NCBI GenBank assembly: GCA_037447655.1
Contig: JBBHKE010002052.1
Location: forward strand, 437,185 to 501,184
Source of the DNA: Zygnema cylindricum
Lineage: Eukaryota; Streptophyta; Zygnematophyceae; Zygnematales; Zygnemataceae
Direction: 5' to 3'
DNA length: 64,000 nt
Part shown: positions 54,640 to 64,000 of the stretch, piece by piece
Numbering within the stretch: the first letter of the stretch is position 1
Layout of the letters: every line of letters begins with the position of its first letter
Translations under genes and position numbers: made by a program
The notes under the pieces: generated by a model
What the model saw: the letters and a program-made list of their open reading frames with translations, nothing else
The model's database searches: none
What the model was told of the DNA's origin: nothing

Positions 54640-55670
54640 GAGAGAGAGAGAGAGAGGGCATGGGAGAGAGAAGGAGAGGGAGAAAAGGAGAGAAGGAGAG
54701 AAAGAAGGGAAGAGATTAAGAAGAGAGAGGTAGAGAGAAGGAGAAGGAAGGAGATAGTGAAGGAGAGAGAAGGAGAGAAAGAAAGAGAGAAAGAGAGAGA
54801 GGAAGAGAGATAAGGAGAGATAGTAAGAGAGATAATAAGAGAGAGGGAGAGAGAAGGAGAGACACAAGTAGAAGGAATGAGAGACAGAAAGAGAAAGGGA
54901 GAGGCGAAGAGAGAAGGAGAGAGAGGAGGGGAGAGAGAAGGAAAGTGAGACCGAGAAGAGATAAGATAGGGTTTTTTAAGGAGGAAATGAGAAGAGAGGG
55001 AGAGGTATGATAGTGAAGTGAGATCGGAGAGAGGCAGAGGAGAGAAGGGAGAGAAGAGAAAAAATGGAGAGAAGCGATCTGAGGGGGAGAGAAGAGATTT
55101 AAAGAGATTGAATGAGCAAGAGAGATAGGAGGGAGAGAGGGGGGAGAAGGGAGAGAGAGAGAGAGGGGAGAAGGGGGAGAGAGAGAGGGGGGAGAAGGGA
55201 GAGAGAGAGAGAGGGGAGAAGGGGGAGAGAGAGAGGGGGGAGTAGGGAGAGAGAGGGAGAGCGGGAGAGATGAGACAAGAAAGGGAGGGGAGAGGAGGAA
55301 GAGGAAAAGAAAACACGAGGGAATATACGTAAATATAAATAATATGGGATTTTTTAGGGGATTTACGGTTTTTGAGGGTTTTCAGGGTTTAAAAATAAAC
55401 TTCTACATGTAGCTCAGAATGCAGATTCTGAAGACCTCTCCCTATCTTTCTCTATTTCTTTATCTCTTCTCTCTCTTCTCATTCTTTCCATCTCTTTCCT
55501 CCCTCTGCCTCCCTCTCTCCCTCTCCCTCGTCCTCTCCCTCTCCCTCACTATTTCTTTATCTCTTCTCTCTCTCCTCATTCTTTCCATCTCTTCCTTCCC
55601 TCTGACTCCCTCTCTCCCCCTCCCTCTCTCCCTCTCCCTCTCCCTCTCACACTCTCTCTCTCTTTTTTGC
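54640..55670. repeat. GA tract followed by CT tract in the e-like gene intron
   Basis: Plus-strand GAGAGA/GGAGAGA from 54640 to 55300, then CTCTCC/CCCTCT from 55434 to 55665, ending at the acceptor. The arms are mutually complementary in composition. The same arrangement occurs in unit 1. Confidence 0.8.
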
Positions 55671-55699
55671 AGGTTTTAAAAGATCTTGATTCGGGGAAA

Positions 55700-57670
55700 A
55701 TGCCGTACACAGGAAAGAGTCAGCTGGCTCTGGTACATTTTTTTTTTTTTTTTTTTTACTTTTTTTTTGTTATGTTTTTTTGGGGTTTTTATTAGTAGTT
55801 TTGTACATTGTATCGACTTTCTTACATTATATCGTGAATACGATATTTTTGCTGTATTATATCGAGGTGTCTCAAGTTACACTTCGTGATTTTCTTTTAA
55901 GATAAATCATATAAAGATTGAAATAATATAAATAATGAAAGATTCTTAGATCTTTTTTTTACTGTATCACGTGATATTCGTTTTTCAATACGAAATTGTT
56001 GTGATGTTTTGCAATGTTTTATCTCCCTGGGTGCAAATTCGATATAAAATGACACAATGTTATATATTTACACCATATAGTTACAATATATTGTGACGTA
56101 ACGTAACGTGACGTTTCAGTGATGTATATCCGGTACGGATTGTAGTACTTGTTCACATTGTAGTAAGCGGAACCGGAAAAAGGAGGTCAACAACTATTTT
56201 GGGTCAAGAAAAATTTATTTTGGGACAACAATATTTTATCCCTGGTTACAAGTTTCTGTACAATATGCCCGACGCTTCAATACATTGCCCATGGTTATTA
56301 GAGTAATGGAAATTTTTAGGTAAATGCAAAATTAGAATGTAGTGGAATATATGTTGGAGTGCTAAATAAGTGGAGGGAGACATGGCAAATTTTAGTCCAC
56401 TCCCTTGAATAGTGTTGGTTACACTATTTATTGTTTTTTCGGCCAAGAAAAAGTCACGACCAAATTAGTGTTATTAACTTTAATAGCGATGGGCAATGCA
56501 TTTTACATCCTCTACATCTTGCAATACTTGTTCACATTGTTATAATGTGAATGCGGAAAAGGTGGATAAATCCTGATAGGAATACTTTTGGGTGCCAGTG
56601 CATTCATATAATTTGTGGATGCTTGACATAATAATAACTATACATAATATAATGTGTCCTCAATTTCTAAATCAGTCTTAGGGCAAATGTTCATTGTAAT
56701 TGAAAGCCATTTAAGCTTTTTCTATGTAACAATCATAACAGAGAAGAAAAAGCTTTTAACGGAGAAGAAAATAATGACAATGGAAAGGAAAAAAATATTA
56801 AGGGTGAAGGAAATAAATGATAATGGAGAAGAAATAATTATTAGCGGAGAAGAAATTAATGAGAAGATTATAGAGAAGAAAAATTATATATGGAGAAGAA
56901 ATTAATGATTTTAGAGAAGCAGAAATTATTAACGGAGAAGAAAAATCATTCTTACATTAAAGTTACTTTCCAACAAAGACACAGTCGTGTGTTATATGCC
57001 TATCTGTATTGTATATTATATATTTTTATAATATATATTATGTATTTTTATATTATATAATATATTGTGTCTATTATATTCTGTATGTATTATATGCCTG
57101 ATTGTATTAGTTGCTTATACTCGGGGAATGCTGAATGTTTTGGAAAAGTGAACACGAAAAAAAACTAAAAAAAAAAAAACGTGAAATGTTTCGAAACGCG
57201 GTCACCTAATTTTTTTCCACTGTCGTTGTCATGACCTGTCACATTCGACAACAGTATGTTGTGGCATTTTTTTCTGTTTTTCTTTATTCCTTTTCCTTTT
57301 TCTTTTTTCCTTTTTTCTATTTACTATTTTCTATTTTCTTTTTCTTTCCATTCTTTCTATAAAATATTCACCGACTTGTTTTTTTTTCCCTCTCTTGCTC
57401 TCTCTCTCCCTCTTTTTTTTTTTTAGGGAATTCGAGTGTCGGCGGCGGTGGTGGGAATTGTCTACGGATCCGTCAAACTCGGATACTTGAAAGTAAGGAA
57501 ACATTAAAAAGTACAAATTAAAAAAAAAAAACACTAAACAAATACAAACTTCTCCCCTCCTTTCTCCCCCTCCTTCCCCCCTCCGTCCCAATATATATAC
57601 ATAATTATATGTATACTATATTTGTACATATTTAAATGTGTATGTATACATATGTGTGTGTGTGTGTGTG

Positions 57671-57729
<59 letters not shown>

Positions 57730-58473
57730 TTATATATATATAAAAGTAAAAAAAAAACGAAAATGAATAAAGCTAAACAGAACTCTCCCTTCCTCCTTCC
57801 CCCCCTTCCCCCCCTTCCCCCCCTTCCGCACATATATATACATATATACATATATATACATATATATATGTATACACATATATATATTTATATATATGTA
57901 TATATGTATATACATGTAAATATATGTATATTTATATGTATGTTTTTATGTATATATATATGTATTTGTGTGTGTATATATGTTTCCCCACTCGGAATTC
58001 CGTAGGAGTGTTTCGTTTAATTTAATTTTCACCCTTAGCCTTTTGTTTTTCTATATCTTTCTTAATTTTTTTCCTTTATTTATTTATTTTATTTTATCTT
58101 TTTTCCCGTTTGTTTGACTCTGTTTTTTTCCAATACAATGATGTAAACAAGTAAACAATGATGTAGACAATGATGCCTCTATATTTACAGATTTATTCAA
58201 TTGTTAAATATTACTTATCTCGCTTAATATAGTTTCTTCTCCCTATTGATTTCGTTTATTTATTTTCTTATTCTAATTCTTTTTTATTCCGCTCATATTT
58301 ATTATCCCCTTTTCTTTCTTTTTTCTTTTTTTTCTCTTTTTTTTTCTTCTTTTTTGTTTTTTGTTCTTTTTGTTCCTTCTATCTCTTTTTTTTTTTTTTT
58401 TTTTTCCGGGCAGGGTCAAGCTCTGGTGACAAAGGGGATTAGCGGAGGAGCCTCCCATGACTCCCACCATTAA
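55700..58473 (+). CDS. Mitochondrial ATP synthase subunit e-like protein
   Basis: Exons 55700-55732 (coding part of 55673-55732), 57427-57492 and 58414-58473, all joining in phase 0. From the first Met, [11 protein letters not shown] + [20 protein letters not shown] + [10 protein letters not shown].. HDSHH, 52 aa. Plant subunit e-like proteins are similarly short, with a single hydrophobic helix carrying a GxxYG(S/N)VKLKYLK motif. Here [14 protein letters not shown] matches well, and G-I-V-Y-G provides the GxxxG spacing used in dimer contacts. Role in the family: a membrane subunit at the F1Fo-ATPase dimer interface in the inner mitochondrial membrane. The identification rests on one short motif plus length, so it is good but not certain. 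The last intron and the one before it contain TG/CA, TA and T-rich microsatellites. A near-identical first coding exon exists at 51400. Confidence 0.7.
56386..56500. mobile_element. TIR-element remnant in the e-like gene intron
   Basis: GGAGGGAGACATGGCAAATT, TTAGTCCAC, TGAATAGTGTTGGTT and TTATTAACTTTAATAGCGATG match the intron elements at 30821 and 32148. The ends are eroded. Confidence 0.5.
57645..57990. repeat. (TG)n(TA)n(CA)n and ATATGTAT microsatellites
   Basis: A TG run, a TA run and a long CA run at 57652-57718, mutually inverted, then three CCCCCCTTC units (57795-57827) and ATATATGTATATAC-type DNA to 57980. All in the last intron of the e-like gene. Confidence 0.85.
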
Positions 58474-61102
58474 CTGAAATACTGAAAACTGAAACAGTTT
58501 AACAGAAAAATGTAACTGAAAACGCAAAAGTTTCACTGAAAAGTTAACCTAAAATGTTTTAACTCAAGTTTAACAAAAAAAAAATCGACTCAAAATGGGA
58601 CCGAAAAACCAAAAAATTAACAGATAATGGGAACCGAATCGGAAACTGAAAATTGTAACTGAAAACTGTGACTGAAAAGTAAAAAAAAAGTTATGATGGA
58701 TAGTTCTATGTCAGTAATTTCAGTTGACAGGTCAGTAAAAACTTGATTTTTGACTCTTGATTCTTTTCCAGTGAAAAAAAGAAAAAAAAAAAAAACATTG
58801 GTTCCAATAATGATTTAATTCGTCTTTTGTGAAATCTGAATAAATTTTGAAGTTTTTTTGTCAGTTTTTTTTTTCTTTTTCTTTTTTTTTTTTTTTCTTT
58901 TTTGATTGTGATTCAAGCTTTTCTTCGATAACTGGATTTCCAGTTCCATGAAATTTTTCATTTTCATTCTTTTTCGGTTTTTTTATTTTTTTTCCACTTT
59001 TTTTTTTTCTTCTTTTTTAAAACTTGTTTTTGGTTTTTTCGATTCTTTTTTTTCTAGCTATGAATGTCCAACTACATGCATTTTTGTTCATTTTTTTTTT
59101 AATTAATAAAATTGTCATTTCAATTTTAAATGATTGTCGATTTTTATCAATTGTGCCTTTTTCTTCCAAAAAGACGAAAACCGAACCGGTTTTATTAAAA
59201 TCACACCTCTGTTTTTTTTTTGTTTCACATATCTTCATGTAAATAAAAAAAACAAAAAAGAAGGGGAAGGAATGAAAAAAAGTAGAATCTTCGAAACATA
59301 TATTTTATCAACAAACTGTTATTAAACTTACAAGTACATAAATAAATAAATACATAATTAAATAAAACAAATACATTATAAATACGTAAAAAATATATGG
59401 TAAATACTTAAATAAATAGATATAGTAAATAAATTCAAATATCTGAGAATAGAAAGTGGTACATATGTACAATACATGTTAATACATATTTTAGGGTTTC
59501 TAGCATTGTCTGGTTTAGTCATTCTGAAAAGTTGTTAAAAGACTTATTTAAAGGCCCCAAAAATATTCACTAGGATAAAGACGAAATGTTGAGGAAAGGA
59601 GAGACAGAGAAGAAGAGGGAGAGGGAAGGGGAGAGGGAGCGGGAAAAGGAAAGGGAAGGGGAGACTGAGGGGGAGAGGGAGACAAATAGGGAAAGGGATA
59701 AGGAGAAGGGAAGGGAGTGGGAGATGGAGAGAGAGGTAGAGGGAGGGGTAGAGGGAGAGGGAAGGGAAGGGAGTGGGAGATGGAGAGAGAGGTAGAGCGA
59801 GGGGAAGAGGGAGAGGGAAGGGGAGTGAGAGAGGGTAGGGGAGTGAGAGAGGAAGAGGAGAGGGAGAGGAAGGGAGGTTACAGTGTCTCGGTGTACGTAA
59901 TTCTTTTATTTTGAAGGCGTCGTATCGGAAACCGTCGTCCTATTATTTAATGCTGCACGGGAAGAAGTCGAGAGTCCAATGTGGATCCATGGAGACCACA
60001 TCATTAGTGAATTTTTAGCTAGTTTTTTTCCATCGTGTCATAGGAAAACCAAATCAAGGGTCATAAAGTCCTCTTGACTTAAAGTACAGTGGGAGCATAT
60101 AGAGATGAAAGTACAGTGGGAGCATATAGAGATGAAAGTACAGTGGGAGCATATAGAGATGAAAGTACAGTGGGAGCATATAAACATTAGTTATCAGCGT
60201 CGATGTACCGACATTTATCGGTGATAATTGTCGATAATGGTTTTTTGAATCTATCCGCCCCTTACCGATAACGATTACTAATATATCGGTTATTGAATTT
60301 ATCGTCGATGGGTAATTCATCGATACACAATTTTTATAAATAGCTTGAGAGAATGAGGGACATGTATTACCTTTGTATTGAAAAATGCCTTTCGGGTAAA
60401 TGTATGACTTCTGCCGGAATTTTGTTCTTTTGGAATGTGTATGCTCCCGTTGTAAAACACTTTTGTTTGTTTAATTCATTTACCGATTCTATTACTCTAT
60501 ACTGAAATGTTCTCATCCGCTGTTCGCGAATTATAATTTAATCTTAATTTAATCTTAATTGAATCTTAATTTAATTTTATTGAAGCTAGGAGTGAGCGTG
60601 TAATGCCTTCTAGCGCCGTTTCTTATACTTTATTTATAAGAAATATTTTAACTGATCATTGGGAAACAGAATCCTTCCCAGAAATCCACATCTGAAAGGG
60701 CTATTGCAAGATCAGGTAATCCTTATTATTATTATTATTATTAAAAGCCCGGGAGCTATCCGCGGAATGATTCAACTTCTTTTCGGTTATGCTTAAGTTT
60801 TTTTTCATTCGGGGTTTTTTTGTTTAGGATAATTCAGGGTTAGTCCACTCTTTTATTTTCGCCTGATATTCACTTTTGTATTTCTTCTTTTTTAGTCCTA
60901 TATATGTCTATTCACCGATTTGCATTTTTAGTATGTCTTACAGTCTCTTTTTATTTTCTGTGAATATATTTTATTAATTATGTGTTTTCGATTATATTTG
61001 TTCATTGGATTCGATTTCACTTACGGTTGTAGTTCACAGCGTAATACACAATATAAGTATCATATTAGGATCTTTCAAAAACAGTGCACTTCAAGCTCAC
61101 AC
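58474..61102. repeat. Intergenic block 3' of the e-like gene
   Basis: No gene supported. AACTGAAAA-type degenerate repeats (58480-58690), T-rich DNA, a GA-rich tract (59585-59880), a 27-bp tandem AAAGTACAGTGGGAGCATAT + AGAGATG repeated nearly four times (60081-60182), directly joined to a family-C remnant (60187-60330, GTACCGACATTTATCGG.. CATCGATACACAA), and TTTAATCTTAA repeats at 60535-60580. Confidence 0.6.
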
Positions 61103-61624
61103 TGCACCGTGGATCGCTATTAGTGTTAAAAACACTAATTCGGCGCCCCCAAATTTTGACCCTCGAATGTAAAATAGAATTGATAATTCTATTTTTTCCT
61201 TTGCGTTATTATAGGTACGATTTAATTAGTGCCAATGACTCTAATTTGGGTGTTTTTTTAAATAGTGTAATGTACAAAATGTACCAGTCCGCACTAAATT
61301 TAATTGTTTTTAAGTACAAACGTACAGAATAAGTGTTAGAAAACGACGTCGAGACTGGAAAGTGAGTGGCGCTGCCACGTGAAAGAGCCCTCAGATTTGA
61401 TTCCTGGTAATAAAAACGGGAAAAAATCATGTGAACCTATTGTTCAAATGTGTGAACGCATATAGCGGCTACACTATGGGAATGTGTATCAAAATCAGTG
61501 TTAGATGTATAAATTAGCGTTAATGTATTGTTGCCGTTAGGCCCTGAACCGAAAATAGAGTTAATAACACTAATTGTTCCTTTACACTAATTATTTCTTA
61601 ACACTAAGAGCGATTCACGGTGTA
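61103..61624. mobile_element. Long TIR element (family B), copy 6
   Basis: Left GCACCGTGGATCGCTATTAG, right AAGAGCGATTCACGGTGTA. Interior GTCGAGACTGGAAAGTGAGT, shared in inverse with the copy at 63042. Confidence 0.7.
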
Positions 61625-61806
61625 GTGTTAATATTTTTTTAGCCATTTAAATCTTCTTTTCTCTGTGCCCACATGTCGGGTTCATAATTACCAATCGAAA
61701 GATGAGAACCTTCCCTTTTAATTGGAACTGTCGGATTGGAAACTCGACAAGTGTGACGTTTTCAGTAGCTAAAAAAACATTAACACTATAAACAATTCAT
61801 GGTGTA
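61620..61806. mobile_element. Short palindromic MITE (family A), copy 8
   Basis: Starts within the right end of the preceding element and ends AATTCATGGTGTA. Keeps the TTTTTTTAGCCATTTAAA / TAGCTAAAAAAACATTAACAC and ATGTCGGGTT / AACTCGACAAGTGTG pairs. Confidence 0.6.
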
Positions 61807-62276
61807 CTATTCACATTAATTAGTATCCTGGGACTTTGAATTTGAGATCTCTTCTCATTTGTAAAAGTATCTTATAAATTAATATGTTAATCTTTCGTGT
61901 CTGCTTTCGTGGCTCCAAGCACCCCCCCTCCAATATTTTCATTTTCAAAAAAATATAAGCCACATTAAAGTCTTTTAGAACATCATAATACATTTTCCAA
62001 GGTTTTCTTTTTTATTACGAGCATGTTTCGGATTTTTTTTTTTTTTTTTTTACATTAACAATATTCAACCAATCAAGCACTGCGAACTTGTTTTGCTCGC
62101 GAACATGAGCTTTCCAGATAGCAAAAACGTGAGGAAACAAGTCTTCGCGTACTAGGAGCAAAAAAACAATCAGGGTACAAACAGGGTAATAAAATAAAAT
62201 AAAGAACATTTCACGAGTAAAGTCTATAGGAAATGGACAAAGAGGACAATCAAAGAAGAGAAAGCTAAAATAATAG
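61807..62276. other. Intergenic, no gene seen
   Basis: A short minus-strand open stretch at 62015-62209 resembles no family and is preceded by a T run; not accepted. Confidence 0.4.
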
Positions 62277-62691
62277 TGTTGTGTTACGTGTAAAAATTTA
62301 TCGTGATGAATTTGATATTTAATATATCGAATATCGAATTGTCAAAGGGCGCAATATACCGCTCCGGGACCAACAATAATTATCGTAATATATTTGGTAG
62401 GAGGTCGTGGTCCGCATAGCTCTAGTACGATAAATTGTATGGTAAATAACATGGTAAATCGTACGTCAAATCGTACGTCAAATAGTACGGAAGGGGGGGC
62501 TTTTGATTTTTTTTTGACTTCACGTCATTTTGATCCATCGCAATAAAAATATATCGAATCAACGGCCGATGAATCGGCTAAATATCGCGATATTGAGCTT
62601 CTCGATATATCAGAGCGATACATTCACTATCGGATACTCAAAATTAGGTCCATCTCGAATATCCTCAAATGGTCTTCGATACACAACACTA
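62277..62691. mobile_element. Family-C TIR element, about 415 bp
   Basis: Left TAGTGTTGTGTTACG, right TCGATACACAACACTA. The interior has the CGATATATC, GGACCAACAA and GGCCGATGAATCGG motifs seen at 15603-16396. hAT-like ends; the target duplication is not clear. Confidence 0.65.
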
Positions 62692-63041
62692 AAATACAAT
62701 TAACCACCAAAAGTACAAAAGCCCATTGCTGTCACCAACAAAATATTATGACCCTGAATCCCTGATGCCCCCTGGTCTAAGGGCTCCCTTGGTCTAAGGG
62801 CTCCCACCATGAGGCAGAGGGGACAAAAGTCAAAATTTAAAATACCCAAATCTGACATTTTTTTTCTTTTCAAAATATGAATACCCGAAACCCGACCGGG
62901 TTATTGCACGCTCCTAAATTGTTATCCGGTACCTGACACGCACAAAAAAAAATGTTAATTGAAACTTGATTTCTCGTGACTACCCGTACCCGAATAAGTA
63001 TAAAATTAGTGGAACAAAGTACAATCATGTTGGATATTATG
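62692..63041. other. Intergenic, no gene seen
   Basis: A direct 17-18-base repeat GGTCTAAGGGCTCCC lies at 62773-62807. No open frame is supported. Confidence 0.45.
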
Positions 63042-63530
63042 CACGCTAAATCGTGAATCGCTATTAGTGATAAAAAAATTCTTGTGTGAAGGAACAATTA
63101 GTGTTGTTAACTCTATTTTGGGTTAAACTGCCTAATAACAACAAAATGTTAGCACTAATTTATACATTTAACACTCATTTGGATACACATTCCCATAGGG
63201 TAGACGCTTTTGGTTGCGTTCGTATAGTCGACGTTTGAACATGTGAGAACAACTTTACGTAATTTTCTCTCGTCTTTATTACTAAGAATCATCCACGGGC
63301 GCTTCCTCATGGCAGCGCCACTCACTTTCCCGTCTTGACGTTGTTTTCTAACACTTTTTTTGTACGTTAGCAGTTTTAGTACAAACTAAGATATTCCATA
63401 CACTGCACTAAATTGCAGAGTCACTGGCGCTAATTAAACCGTACCTATATTAGCGAAAAGAAAAATAGATCTATTAATTCTATTTTGGGTTCGAGGGTTT
63501 GGGGCCAGCAAATTAGTGTTAATAACACTA
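63042..63530. mobile_element. Long TIR element (family B), copy 7, interior inverted
   Basis: Left GCTAAATCGTGAATCGCTAT, right AGTGTTAATAACACTAATAG. The interior GCCACTCACTTTCCCGTCTTG is the inverse of the one at 61355-61375. The right end is truncated before its CGGTGTA terminus. Confidence 0.6.
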
Positions 63531-64000
63531 ATAGTTTCATGAAAAATTAGTAACAACAATTGATATAACACCAACATTGGCGTTATTAGGATATCAATAT
63601 CAATAAATTTACATTAGTAGCAACATTTTATATTGTTACTCATTTTTAGTGACGAGACTCTGTAAAAGCCTACTACCATTTTTTAGCGAAAATTACCCAA
63701 TATACAACAAAGTAAGACTCTTCTTGGTTTAATTCAATTTCGTTCGATCCTAAATATGCCCGAACTGAATTAGAAACCCGATTTGAAATTGGCTAATTAG
63801 CAAAATCACTGCAATTTGTCGGTCAGTCGAAACCATGAAACTAATAACTAATATGGTTGAAAATATCCAATAAGATATTGCTTGACTTCTTGGAAAAACC
63901 TTCGTTTAACAATAATTTTTTTTTCACCCCTCCCCTCCCCCCTCTGTTTAAGAGCCACCCCTTTTGGGGGTTACATCGATTATGGGTGGTTATAAGTTAT
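63531..64000. other. End of window, no gene seen
   Basis: AT-rich DNA with a short C-rich run at 63926-63950. Nothing recognisable. Confidence 0.45.

Larger units (their letters stand above)
52090..56060. repeat. Large tandem duplication, unit 2
   Basis: Partner of 47996-51788. It differs by an intact family-B MITE (52515-53056) where unit 1's is truncated, by a 17-bp minisatellite instead of the 41-bp one, and by a longer GA tract (extra GGGGAGAAGGGAGAGAGAGA units near 55140-55250). Confidence 0.85.

Noticed and set aside
61209-61430. Short open frames in the family-B element at 61103
   Set aside because: They lie in a non-autonomous element, are not preserved in the sister copies, and resemble no transposase.

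Overview
This is a nuclear window from a eukaryote, most likely a green plant lineage member; a streptophyte alga or early land plant is my best guess. The grounds are: a five-KH HEN4/RCF3-type RNA-binding protein, a plant-type C-terminus on a CCDC25 homologue, a U11/U12-25K protein with a plant-like basic tail, a plant mitochondrial ATP synthase subunit e-like protein, plant-like tRNA-Pro genes, a cyanobacterial-type glycosyltransferase with a long transit-peptide-like N-terminus, and many TTTAGGG/CCCTAAA-like motifs. Gene density is very low, about one gene per 10 kb. Introns are GT-AG and bounded by extreme CT/GA tracts. The species cannot be told from the sequence.

Layout. 1-7.9 kb: MITE-like palindromic elements and simple repeats, with no gene seen. 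7.97-13.04 kb (minus): CCDC25 homologue, 6 exons, complete (215 aa). 13-16.9 kb: three adjoining TIR elements, one carrying a nested hAT-like insertion with an 8-bp target duplication. 16.89-19.29 kb (plus): U11/U12 snRNP 25 kDa protein, whose central ubiquitin-like exon I cannot find. 22.09-25.09 kb (plus): five-KH-domain protein, 3 exons (726 aa). 25.1-30.3 kb: repeats. 30.32-34.91 kb (minus): family 2 glycosyltransferase, 5 exons (463 aa). It is divergent with, and about 1 kb from, a degenerate DEAD-box protein at 35.91-43.92 kb (plus, 6 exons, 694 aa) that has lost the catalytic helicase motifs. 47.2-54.1 kb: five minus-strand tRNA-Pro genes (one CGG, four AGG, of which one is damaged), interleaved with TIR elements and lying in a roughly 4-kb tandem duplication that contains a 10-N assembly gap. 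54.3-58.5 kb (plus): ATP synthase subunit e-like gene, whose 5' exons are also present in the upstream duplicate. 58.5-64 kb: repeats and MITEs.

Functionally the genes are unrelated housekeeping or RNA-biology genes: minor spliceosome, KH protein, pseudo-helicase, tRNA, mitochondrial ATPase and a probably plastid glycosyltransferase. I see no operon-like or cluster logic.

The most unusual signal is structural. Exon ends, together with their splice sites, recur as decayed local copies ('exon echoes') in the adjoining introns or 3' flank of CCDC25 (exons 1, 3 and 6), the glycosyltransferase (exons 2 and 3), the DEAD-box gene (exons 3 and 6) and, on a larger scale, the subunit e gene. I know of no standard feature class that names this. 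It may reflect a genome-wide tendency to short tandem duplication, in some places tied to MITE ends.
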